The notes under the pieces were generated by a model, which saw only the letters and a program-made list of their open reading frames with translations, was not told the origin of the DNA and made no database searches. A program made the translations under genes and the position numbers. A stretch of 12,480 nucleotides of DNA from an uncultured Blautia sp. Lineage in GTDB: Bacteria; Bacillota; Clostridia; Lachnospirales; Lachnospiraceae. Below, in pieces: positions 7,215 to 12,480 of this stretch (its first letter is position 1; every line of letters begins with the position of its first letter). The stretch is from positions 1 to 12,480 of the forward strand of contig CAMNGN010000047.1 of assembly GCA_946538475.1 (NCBI GenBank). The letters are read 5' to 3'.

Positions 7215-9599
7215 GGCTTCTCCCTTCTGTTTCTGTTCATTGATATATTCCGTTAACAGCGTTCCGTCCGCTGATAATGGCAGCAGTTTTTTGTGTGGCC
7301 TGTCCTTTGCGGGATTGTGAATATCCAGCAGGTTCAGGCGAAGAGCGTTGCTCACCACGCAGAAGCTTGACAGACTCATGGCTGCGGCTCCCAGCATGGG
7401 ATTCATGGTGATGCCGAAGAGCTTTACATAGGCGCCGGCTGCTGTGGGGATCAAAAGTGTGTTGTAGATCAGTGCCCAGAAAAGATTCTCCAGGATATTT
7501 TTGTAGGTATGGCGGCTGAGGCGGACCGCGGCGGCCACATCTTTGAGGGAACTCTTCATCAGTACGATGTCCGCGGCGTCGATGGCCACATCCGTCCCGG
7601 CACCGATTGCGATGCCGATGTCGGCTCTTGTCAGGGCGGGTGCGTCGTTGATCCCGTCACCTACCATGGCGACTTTTCCGAACTCGGAGAGCTTGCGGAT
7701 GACAGCCTCTTTTCCTTCGGGAAGCACACCGGCGACCACTTCGTTCACTCCCGCGGTTTTGCCGATAGCCTGTGCTGTCCGTTCGTTATCACCGGTCAGC
7801 ATGACCACGTGGATTCCCATGTTCTGCAGCTCTTTTATAGCTTCGGCGCTGTCCTCCTTGATCGTGTCCGCCACGGCGATGATGCCCAGGAAGCGGCCTT
7901 CTTCCGCGAAGAAAAGAGGAGTTTTGCCTTCACCGGAAAGACGGGTCGCAGCAGCGGTCATGTCGGCGGGGATGGTCGTTTTGGATTTGATAAAGCTTTC
8001 GTTGCCTCCGTAGAGACGGCGGCCGGCGAGGACACCCGTGAGGCCGTTGCCGGGGAGGGCGCGGAAGTCTGTAATTTCATCATATGAAGGGGAATTGCTA
8101 TTATCGGCTGTTGGAGTGACAGTTGCTCGTTCTGTAACTGCCTTAGCCAAAGGATGCTCACTCTTCTTCTCCAGAGCATACGCCTTTTGAAGCAACGTAT
8201 CCTCATCGACCCCTGCAGCCGGGATCAGATCGGTCACGGAAGGTTCCCCTTTGGTGATCGTGCCGGTTTTGTCCAGCGCGACGATCTGCACATTTCCTGC
8301 TTCCTGCAATGCCTCGGCATTCTTGAACAGGATGCCGTTTTTGGCGCCCATGCCGTTGCCCACCATGATGGCGACCGGCGTGGCCAGACCAAGTGCACAG
8401 GGGCAGCTGACGACCAGGACGCAGATTCCTCTGGCCAGGGCAAACCCTACGGTCTGTCCGACAAGGAGCCAGATTGCGATGGTGAAGACAGCGATGCCGA
8501 TGACGGCCGGAACGAAAATACCTGAGATCTTATCGGCAAGCTTTGCGACCGGCGCTTTGGTGGCGGCTGCGTCGCTGACCATCTTGATGATCTGGGACAG
8601 AGTGGTGTCTTCGCCCACACGGGTGGCTTCGCAGGTAAGAAAGCCCGACTGATTGAGCGTGGCGGAGGAGACTTCGTCCCCGGGTTGCTTGTCGACGGGG
8701 ATACTCTCGCCGGTCAGGGCCGATTCGTTCACCGCGCCGGTGCCGGAGATGACGCGTCCGTCCACCGGAATATTTTCGCCCGGGCGGACGACGAACACGT
8801 CACCTTTATTGACCTGATCGATGGGGACGGTTACTTCTTTGCCGTCCTTTAGCAGGGTGGCTGTCTTCGGCGCCAGCTTCATCAGGCTTTTCAGCGCATT
8901 GGTCGTTTTTCCCTTGGAATAGGCCTCGAGCATTTTTCCCACCGTGATCAGTGTGAGGATCATCGCGGCGGATTCGAAGTAGAATTCCATCATGTAGGCC
9001 GAGACGGCTTCGGTATTTCCGTCCACCTGCGCACGGGTCATAGCAAAAAGCATGCAGGTGGAGTAGCCGAATGCGGCGGAAGAGCCCAGCGCGATGAGCG
9101 TATCCATGTTCGGCGCGCCGTGGAAAAGGCTTTTATAGCCGCTGATAAAAAACTTCTGATTGATCACCATGACGATGCCGGCGAGCAGCAGCTGGATAAG
9201 CCCCATGGCGATGTGATTGTCGTGGAAGAAAGCGGGCAGCGGCCATCCGAACATCATGTGTCCCATGGAGAAATACATGAGCACAAGGAGGAAGCCAAGG
9301 GATGTGAGGAGGCGCTTTTTAAGCCTGGGCGTTTCGTGATCCTTTAAGGCTTCTTCCTGCTCGGCAAGTGAGGCTGACGCTGAGTTGGCGGCTTTTGATG
9401 CGCCTTTTTGTGAGGCGCCGTAGCCCGCGTCTGTGACGGCGCGGATGATGGCATCGGGGGAGGCTGATCCCTCAACGCCCATTGAGTTTGTCAGCAGACT
9501 GACGCTGCATGAAGTGACGCCCGGCACTTTGGAGACCGCCTTCTCCACGCGGGCCTGGCAGGCAGCGCAGCTCATTCCGGTTACGGTATACTGTTCCAT
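7005..9599 (-). CDS. copA: Cu(I)-exporting P1B-type ATPase CopA with N- and C-terminal HMA domains
   Basis: An 864-residue inner-membrane copper pump that exports Cu(I) using ATP. An N-terminal heavy-metal-associated domain carries GMSCAAC (residues 8-14). An Ala/Ser-rich linker (~72-95) precedes the transmembrane core. The actuator TGES is at 296-299. The ion-binding CPC is at 399-401 within CPCALGLATP, the phosphorylation motif DKTGTIT starts at D443, and GDGINDAPAL is at 647-656. TM7 has YN (ALIYNTLL) and TM8 has MSLSS, the copper-specific P1B-1 signature. A C-terminal HMA domain (GMMCPHC, 804-810) has its own Met and Shine-Dalgarno and looks like a fused CopZ. The start lies 16 nt after the csoR stop, with AGAAAGGA upstream, so the two genes form one operon. 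The stop codon lies inside the neighbouring palindrome. Confidence 0.97.
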   Translation of the reverse strand: MEQYTVTGMSCAACQARVEKAVSKVPGVTSCSVSLLTNSMGVEGSASPDAIIRAVTDAGYGASQKGASKAANSASASLAEQEEALKDHETPRLKKRLLTSLGFLLVLMYFSMGHMMFGWPLPAFFHDNHIAMGLIQLLLAGIVMVINQKFFISGYKSLFHGAPNMDTLIALGSSAAFGYSTCMLFAMTRAQVDGNTEAVSAYMMEFYFESAAMILTLITVGKMLEAYSKGKTTNALKSLMKLAPKTATLLKDGKEVTVPIDQVNKGDVFVVRPGENIPVDGRVISGTGAVNESALTGESIPVDKQPGDEVSSATLNQSGFLTCEATRVGEDTTLSQIIKMVSDAAATKAPVAKLADKISGIFVPAVIGIAVFTIAIWLLVGQTVGFALARGICVLVVSCPCALGLATPVAIMVGNGMGAKNGILFKNAEALQEAGNVQIVALDKTGTITKGEPSVTDLIPAAGVDEDTLLQKAYALEKKSEHPLAKAVTERATVTPTADNSNSPSYDEITDFRALPGNGLTGVLAGRRLYGGNESFIKSKTTIPADMTAAATRLSGEGKTPLFFAEEGRFLGIIAVADTIKEDSAEAIKELQNMGIHVVMLTGDNERTAQAIGKTAGVNEVVAGVLPEGKEAVIRKLSEFGKVAMVGDGINDAPALTRADIGIAIGAGTDVAIDAADIVLMKSSLKDVAAAVRLSRHTYKNILENLFWALIYNTLLIPTAAGAYVKLFGITMNPMLGAAAMSLSSFCVVSNALRLNLLDIHNPAKDRPHKKLLPLSADGTLLTEYINEQKQKGEAMNKTLKIEGMMCPHCEATVKKALEALDQVSEAVVSHEAGTAVVTLTGDVDDAVLAQAVEAKDYKVLGVE

Positions 9600-9615
9600 T
9601 AAGACAATGTCCTTT

Positions 9616-9933
9616 CTATTTCATCAGCTTCTGCAGCGTTTTCACCAGTTCGTCCAGCTTCTCGTTATTCCCGTTCCGCACATCCTCAGCCACACAGCTT
9701 TTGATGTGCTCGCCCAGCAGTTCTTTGGAAAAACTGTTCAGCGCGCTGCCGGCGGCGGAAGCCTGGGTGATGATGTCGATGCAGTAGGCATCTTTTTCGA
9801 CCATACCGCGGATGCCTCGAATCTGTCCTTCGATGCGGTTGAGGCGGGAGATCAGGGCTTTTTTGTCTTCTTCACTTCGGACTTTTACGTGAGACGCGCA
9901 GCAGGATCCAGGCGCGTTAGTTTCGTTATTCAT
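9616..9933 (-). CDS. csoR: Copper-sensing repressor CsoR
   Basis: A 105-residue all-helical repressor of the CsoR/RcnR (DUF156) family. The Cu(I) ligand set Cys51, His76, Cys80 is intact and has the same 25- and 4-residue spacing as Mycobacterium tuberculosis CsoR (C36, H61, C65). The conserved RLNRIEGQIRGI segment occupies residues 30-41. Three further residues near the N-terminus (Cys11, Cys12, His15) could be an accessory metal site. The protein is expected to repress its own promoter until Cu(I) binds. It is first in the operon, directly ahead of copA, and the start is supported by GGGAGGA 7 nt upstream. Two inverted-repeat operators lie between this start and the repeat cluster at 10023. 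Confidence 0.95.
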   Translation of the reverse strand: MNNETNAPGSCCASHVKVRSEEDKKALISRLNRIEGQIRGIRGMVEKDAYCIDIITQASAAGSALNSFSKELLGEHIKSCVAEDVRNGNNEKLDELVKTLQKLMK

Positions 9934-9954
9934 GTCAGATTCCTCCCAAAAGAC

Positions 9955-9971
9955 ATACCCCGCAGGGGTAT
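9955..9971. promoter_or_regulatory. CsoR operator box 1 (near transcription start)
   Basis: A second 17-bp box, ATACCCC-GCA-GGGGTAT, a perfect inverted repeat. Its centre is 32 bp (about three helical turns) from the centre of box 2. It lies just downstream of the -10 and upstream of the csoR ribosome binding site. The shared ATACCC...GGGTAT pattern supports cooperative binding of two CsoR tetramers on one DNA face, which is inference. Confidence 0.75.
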
Positions 9972-9983
9972 CTATGAGGCTAT

Positions 9984-10010
9984 ATTATACCCATGGGGGG
10001 TATTTGTCAA
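9984..10010 (-). promoter_or_regulatory. csoR-copA promoter
   Basis: On the minus strand a consensus -35 TTGACA (complement of 10005-10010) is followed after 15 nt by a consensus -10 TATAAT (complement of 9984-9989). The spacer is shorter than the usual 17. A register with TAATAT as the -10 would give 17. The upstream operator box fills the spacer, so bound CsoR would block RNA polymerase. Confidence 0.85.
9987..10003. promoter_or_regulatory. CsoR operator box 2 (in promoter spacer)
   Basis: A 17-bp inverted repeat, ATACCC-ATGGG-GGGTAT, of the CsoR operator type (GC-rich centre flanked by ATA/TAT). It lies between the -35 and -10 of the csoR promoter. Confidence 0.8.
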
Positions 10011-10022
10011 GGGAAAAACAAT

Positions 10023-10053
10023 ATGAGTCACGGGGACAGGTTCCTTGACTCAT
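10023..10053. repeat. 31-bp GGGGAC-family palindrome (inverted copy of the jetA-jetB element)
   Basis: Arms ATGAGTCA (10023-10030) and TGACTCAT (10046-10053) surround CGGGGACAGGTTCCT. Its reverse complement matches 1701-1731 except at the outermost base pair. It lies 12 bp beyond the csoR -35 box and is followed 5 bp later by another element. Confidence 0.85.
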
Positions 10054-10058
10054 ACCGC

Positions 10059-10083
10059 GCACAAAAGGACCGTCCCCCTGTGC
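10059..10083. repeat. 25-bp GGGGAC-family palindrome at the broken end of the ZIP gene
   Basis: Stem GCACA / TGTGC encloses the 15-nt core AAAGGACCGTCCCCC. The core matches the unit inside the 6886-7008 element except for the last base, while the arm has changed on both sides. Homology to the ZIP transporter starts directly after it, so the element marks the truncation point. Confidence 0.8.
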
Positions 10084-10502
10084 TTGTCCCTGAAGGGATG
10101 GCTGTCGGAGTCGTCTATGCCGGCTTCCTCGCGGGAAACACCGGTATTACTGCGGCGGCAGCACTGGCGCTGGCACTTGGTATTGCTATTCAGAATTTCC
10201 CCGAAGGCGCCATCGTCTCCATGCCGCTTCGTGCGGAGGGAATGAGTAAGGGGAAGACGTTCCTTTACGGTGTTTTCTCGGTTGTTGTGGAACCGATCGC
10301 AGCAGCAGCGACTATCTTCGCTGCAGGCGTTCTTGTGCCTGTCATGCCTTATCTGCTGGCTTTCGCGGCAGGAGCAATGATGTATGTGGTCGTGGAAGAA
10401 CTGATTCCGGAGATGTCGGAAGGGAAGCATTCGAATTGGGGGACCATTGCGTTTTCGCTGGGGTTTGTACTGATGATGATACTTGATGTGACCCTGGGAT
10501 GA
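10084..10502 (+). pseudogene. 5'-truncated ZIP-family metal transporter (ZupT-like)
   Basis: The frame encodes the C-terminal ~139 residues of a ZIP permease, an inner-membrane importer of zinc or other divalent metals. Visible are the end of the TM4 motif (VPEGMAVGV, normally HNxPEG), the TM5 motif QNFPEG, and later membrane helices with VEELIPE. ZupT-like proteins are about 250-270 residues, so TM1-3 and the His-Asn of the TM4 metal site are missing. The break coincides with the end of a palindromic repeat. The frame stays open leftward through both repeats to an ATG at 9993, but that ATG lies inside the CsoR operator and has no ribosome binding site, so a working protein is unlikely. The surviving half is intact up to TGA 10500-10502, so the truncation may be recent. 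Confidence 0.8.
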
Positions 10503-10503
10503 A

Positions 10504-10550
10504 GTGCAGACAGGGGACGGTTCTTTGTCTTATTGTCTGTCTGTTTCATG
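10504..10550. repeat. GGGGAC-family palindromic element after the ZIP pseudogene
   Basis: It starts 1 nt after the ZIP TGA. AGACA (10508-10512) pairs with TGTCT (10526-10530) around GGGGACGGTTCTT. CAGACAG can alternatively pair with CTGTCTG (10537-10543). The left tip, AGTGCAGACAGGG, resembles the tip of the 6886-7008 element, AGTGAAACAGGG, and both follow a TGA stop directly. The right side ends in CTGTTTCA, also shared with that element. Confidence 0.75.
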
Positions 10551-10590
10551 CTTTATGTATGGCATTATCTGTGGTAAGATTAGAAAAAGA

Positions 10591-10611
10591 ATATGTCTGC
10601 CGGCAGATATA
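10591..10611. promoter_or_regulatory. Palindrome upstream of the DUF1349 gene, possible operator
   Basis: A perfect 12-bp palindrome, TCTGCC/GGCAGA (10596-10607), extends with one mismatch through ATAT/ATATA to 10591-10611. It ends where the AAGGAGG ribosome binding site begins. It could be a repressor site or an mRNA hairpin that affects translation. A TAAGAT at 10575-10580 might be a -10, but no convincing -35 is seen. Confidence 0.35.
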
Positions 10612-10621
10612 AGGAGGGATT

Positions 10622-11224
10622 ATGATGACAGAAAAAATGCAATGGATTCGAGAACCAAAGGCTTTTCGTCTTGAAGGCGACCGTGCCGAGATAATCACGC
10701 AGCCGCACACTGATCTGTGGCAGCGTACGTACTATCATTTTCGCAACGATAATGCTCCTGTCCTGCAGATGGAGACGGAAGAAAAATATTTTTCTTTTAT
10801 CGTGAAGACCGATTTTACGGACAGCAAACACAGGCTTGACCAGTGCGGCATCGTTATGTATCTGGACAGTGAAAACTGGCTTAAGGGGTCTGTCGAATAT
10901 GAGACGGAGGAATTTGCCCATCTGGGATCTGTAGTTACCAATCATGGGTATTCTGACTGGGCGACGACTGAGATCGCTTCGGATGTGAAAGTGATGTGGT
11001 ATCGCTTCAGCCGCAGAGAGGATGACTATTGTATCGAGTGTTCGCGGGATGGCGTACATTTCTCACAGATGAGAATCTGTCATATGTGGGAAGGGGCCGG
11101 AAAGATCCGGTTTGGCATATATGCATGCAGTCCGGAGGATTCATCTTTCAAGGCTGTATTTTCGGATATGAAGATCACCGAATGTGCATGGAAGACGCAT
11201 GACGGGCAGCAGCCGGATCAATGA
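10622..11224 (+). CDS. DUF1349-family protein (concanavalin-like fold)
   Basis: A 200-residue soluble protein resembling the DUF1349 family (related to yeast Ree1, 'regulation of enolase protein 1'), which has a concanavalin-like beta-sandwich fold. Typical stretches are DQCGIVMYLDSENWLKGSVEY (about residues 77-97), a central SVVTNHGYSDW, WYRFSRREDDYCIECSRDG, and RFGIYACSPEDSSFKAVFSD near the end. Function in bacteria is unclear; a carbohydrate-binding or metabolic role is only inferred from the fold. There is no signal peptide or membrane helix. AAGGAGG lies 4 nt before the first ATG and 7 nt before the second (10625), so the second Met may be the real start. It is followed 63 nt later by a co-directional gene. 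Confidence 0.8.
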   Translation: MMTEKMQWIREPKAFRLEGDRAEIITQPHTDLWQRTYYHFRNDNAPVLQMETEEKYFSFIVKTDFTDSKHRLDQCGIVMYLDSENWLKGSVEYETEEFAHLGSVVTNHGYSDWATTEIASDVKVMWYRFSRREDDYCIECSRDGVHFSQMRICHMWEGAGKIRFGIYACSPEDSSFKAVFSDMKITECAWKTHDGQQPDQ

Positions 11225-11287
11225 TCACCGTAGAAAGAGTAGTTCGCAGGTATTATTTGTCTGAACAGAGAAGGGAGAAAGAGAATC

Positions 11288-11899
11288 ATGGGCGTTTTTT
11301 CAAAATATCACAGATACCGCGAGAGAGGCGAAGCTCCTAATGAGAACAATGTTGCGAGGTTTGGTCAGCCGGTACACTCGCTTTTTACATCTACCAAGTT
11401 TTTTTCGCTGCATCACCACATCGACATCACGGATAGTTACGAACAGGTTGTTTACACAGCCAACTCAAAGTTCTTTTCACTCCACGATAAGACGGATGTG
11501 ACAGATTCGGCCGGACATCATGTGGCGCATATCGAGAGAAAGATTTTTACGATCCATGAGCGGCATTTCATCACGATGGATGACGGAACAAGATTTGAAA
11601 TGTCGAACGAGCTTTTCCACCTGATTAAAGACATTACCAATATTGAGGGGCTGGGGTGGCAGCTGCGAGGAAATATTCTTGGGCTCAATTTTGAACTTTA
11701 TGACAAGGACGGGAGCGTTATTGCGGTAATTGGGCAGAAGATGCTTTCGATCCATGATAAGTATTGCATCGATATTTACAAACGCGAGTATGAGAAGATC
11801 GTGGTTGCGATTCTGGTTACGCTGCAGCATATGATACGGGACAGGGAGAATGCGGCAGCGTCATCGTCCTCCTCATCGTCGTCTTCTTCGGGGAGCTGA
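11288..11899 (+). CDS. LURP-one-related (tubby C-terminal-like) protein with poly-serine tail
   Basis: A 203-residue protein of the LURP-one-related/YxjI type, which shares a beta-barrel fold with tubby and phospholipid scramblase domains. A beta-hairpin motif recurs: KFFSLHHHIDITDS (37-50), KFFSLHDKTDVTDS (61-74), KIFTIHERHFITMDDG (85-100) and KMLSIHDKYCIDIY (151-164). A hydrophobic helix (~170-182) is the usual C-terminal central helix. The protein ends in AAA followed by ten serines, Gly and Ser, encoded by mixed TCN codons. Bacterial members have no settled function; lipid or membrane association is an inference from the fold. The start is preceded by GAAGGGAG about 10 nt away. It probably forms an operon with the DUF1349 gene, as there is no terminator in the 63-nt gap. 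Confidence 0.82.
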   Translation: MGVFSKYHRYRERGEAPNENNVARFGQPVHSLFTSTKFFSLHHHIDITDSYEQVVYTANSKFFSLHDKTDVTDSAGHHVAHIERKIFTIHERHFITMDDGTRFEMSNELFHLIKDITNIEGLGWQLRGNILGLNFELYDKDGSVIAVIGQKMLSIHDKYCIDIYKREYEKIVVAILVTLQHMIRDRENAAASSSSSSSSSSGS

Positions 11900-11927
11900 G
11901 TGAGAACATATTGGGTCAGTGAGTAGT

Positions 11928-11988
11928 TGGGGACGTTTCTCGATGACTCATTTTTGCCTGCAAAATGAGTCAAAAAGATACGTCCCCA
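11928..11988. repeat. 61-bp GGGGAC-headed REPIN-like palindrome
   Basis: The outer arms TGGGGACGT (11928-11936) and ACGTCCCCA (11980-11988) surround an inner stem TGACTCATTTT (11944-11954) and AAAATGAGTCA (11962-11972). The apex is around TGCCTGC. Two half-units, each TGAGTCA followed by an A/G-rich stretch and CGTCCCC, are head-to-head. TGAGTCA is the same arm as in the 31-bp elements, but the core is a different subtype. It lies 28 nt after the preceding stop codon. Confidence 0.85.
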
Positions 11989-12071
11989 TGAAAAAACCGC
12001 CCGGCATGCAGAAAGACATTGTCCTTTCCGTACTGCCGAACGGTGTTAAAATCTATTCTGTTTTCATACAT
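11970..12071 (-). pseudogene. Possible gene start truncated by the repeat (33 codons)
   Basis: On the minus strand an ATG (complement of 12069-12071) follows AAAAGGAGG with about 10-nt spacing and opens a 33-codon frame beginning MYENRIDFNTVRQYGKD. The frame runs into the palindrome at 11988 and stops inside it (TGA, complement of 11970-11972). It may be the N-terminus of a gene whose remainder was lost at the repeat, or chance. I recognise no family. Confidence 0.2.
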
Positions 12072-12295
12072 TTTGTGGAGCCCTCCTTTTCAGGTTCATA
12101 GGGGGTCTGCTGTTTCTCTTCTGCTTTCCTGTTTTCAATACCTCTACCGGCGCTCGGCTCAGCAGAAATACCTAATTACTTTTGTTGCAGAAATCCTGCA
12201 CAATCTATATGTTATCTTTTATTATAAACACAACTGCTGCTGTTTTGTTCTGCAGGTACGTTGTGATTCTAAGAATTATTTTTTTATTTTTTATA

Positions 12296-12350
12296 TGTAA
12301 ACACAGCTTTTAAAGTTTTCTTGTGAAGCGCTGTGGTAATTTGTTTTACA
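12296..12350. repeat. Imperfect inverted repeat in AT-rich DNA
   Basis: TGTAAAC-ACAGC (12296-12307) is complementary in blocks to GCTGT (12330-12334) and GTTTTACA (12343-12350), with an internal bulge. It could form a hairpin or be a protein site. There is no further support. Confidence 0.3.
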
Positions 12351-12397
12351 CTTCTTTATACGCAGTATCGCACATGAATCCACGAATTATTTTTTGG

Positions 12398-12426
12398 CCC
12401 GGAGCGCCCCCACGGAGCGCACCGGG
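12398..12426. other. GC-rich hairpin with possible pseudoknot at right edge
   Basis: CCCGG-A-GCGC (12398-12407) pairs with GCGC-A-CCGGG (12417-12426) with one symmetrical A/A mismatch. The loop contains CCCAC, complementary to GTGGG at 12431-12435, allowing an H-type pseudoknot. CCACGA (12380-12385) and TCGTGG (12472-12477) could close a long-range stem around it. This may be a structured leader RNA. It matches no riboswitch class that I can name. Confidence 0.4.
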
Positions 12427-12480
12427 ACCTGTGGGAAAAAGTCAAATAAAAAATGCCTTCATGAATCTGCATCGTGGCGG

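Larger units (their letters stand above)
11989..12480. other. ~490-bp gene-poor, AT-rich intergenic stretch
   Basis: Apart from the small minus-strand frame and two inverted repeats listed separately, I see no convincing gene, tRNA or terminator. Open frames on the plus strand lack ribosome binding sites and encode low-complexity, Phe/Tyr/Cys-rich peptides. The T-rich run near 12270-12297 and the change to GC-rich hairpin sequence at 12398 suggest a regulatory region leading to a gene beyond the right edge. Confidence 0.6.

Noticed and set aside
7509..8652. Several plus-strand frames of 123-192 codons opposite copA
   Set aside because: They mirror the GC-rich codons of copA, whose phosphorylation and hinge motifs lie on the other strand. 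They show no initiation signals.
1701..11988. CRISPR array
   Set aside because: The repeats are dispersed over 10 kb, palindromic and in both orientations, with genes rather than short spacers between them, and there are no cas genes.
12106..12166. Inverted repeat TCTGCTG / CAGCAGA with a 47-nt loop
   Set aside because: Arms of 7 bp at that distance are expected by chance and nothing else supports a structure.
11919..12300. Two plus-strand open frames (from 11919 and 12019)
   Set aside because: No ribosome binding sites. One begins just upstream of the palindrome and runs through it, and the other reads AT-rich DNA into a Phe/Tyr/Cys-rich peptide without any family features.

Overview
The window looks like an accessory region of a Bacillota chromosome, most likely a clostridial (Lachnospiraceae-like) genome. 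The basis is strong AGGAGG-type ribosome binding sites, a Wadjet operon of the type I associate with Firmicutes, a CsoR-controlled copper exporter, and many small GGGGAC-headed palindromes of a kind I recall from this group. The taxonomy is inference; no marker gene is present.

Region 1 (1-6884, + strand) is an SMC-type plasmid-defence operon. The end of an upstream gene (to 94, probably jetD, the nuclease) overlaps jetA (76-1704, kleisin/MukF-like). Next come jetB (1757-2470, MukE-like) and jetC (2463-6884, a 1473-residue MukB-like SMC ATPase). Gene order D-A-B-C and the protein families suggest a type III Wadjet system. Wadjet complexes are known to sense small circular DNA by loop extrusion and cut it. 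The reading frames overlap (jetD/jetA by 19 nt, jetB/jetC by 8 nt), so the unit is translationally coupled except at jetA-jetB, where a 31-bp palindromic repeat sits in the gap. JetC has an unusual Walker B (Asp-Asn instead of Asp-Glu).

Region 2 (7005-10010, - strand) is a copper-resistance operon, csoR-copA. It has a strong promoter overlapped by one of two 17-bp CsoR-type operators set 32 bp apart. CopA ends in a second metal-binding domain that carries its own start codon and Shine-Dalgarno sequence. This suggests an embedded or fused CopZ chaperone.

Region 3 (10023-10550) is a repeat cluster and a broken gene: two palindromic elements abut the 3' half of a ZIP-family metal transporter that has lost its N-terminal half, followed by another element.

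Region 4 (10622-11899, + strand) has two small genes, a DUF1349 protein and a LURP-one/tubby-like protein with a poly-serine tail. The last ~580 bases hold one more GGGGAC palindrome, possibly a tiny truncated minus-strand ORF, AT-rich sequence, and a GC-rich hairpin with a possible pseudoknot at the right edge.

The thread linking all regions is a dispersed family of REP/REPIN-like palindromes (1701-1731, 6886-7008, 10023-10053, 10059-10083, 10504-10550, 11928-11988). Most sit directly on or beside stop codons. Their stem arms differ between copies yet stay self-complementary. No RAYT/Y1 transposase is in the window, so any mobilising enzyme would act from elsewhere.
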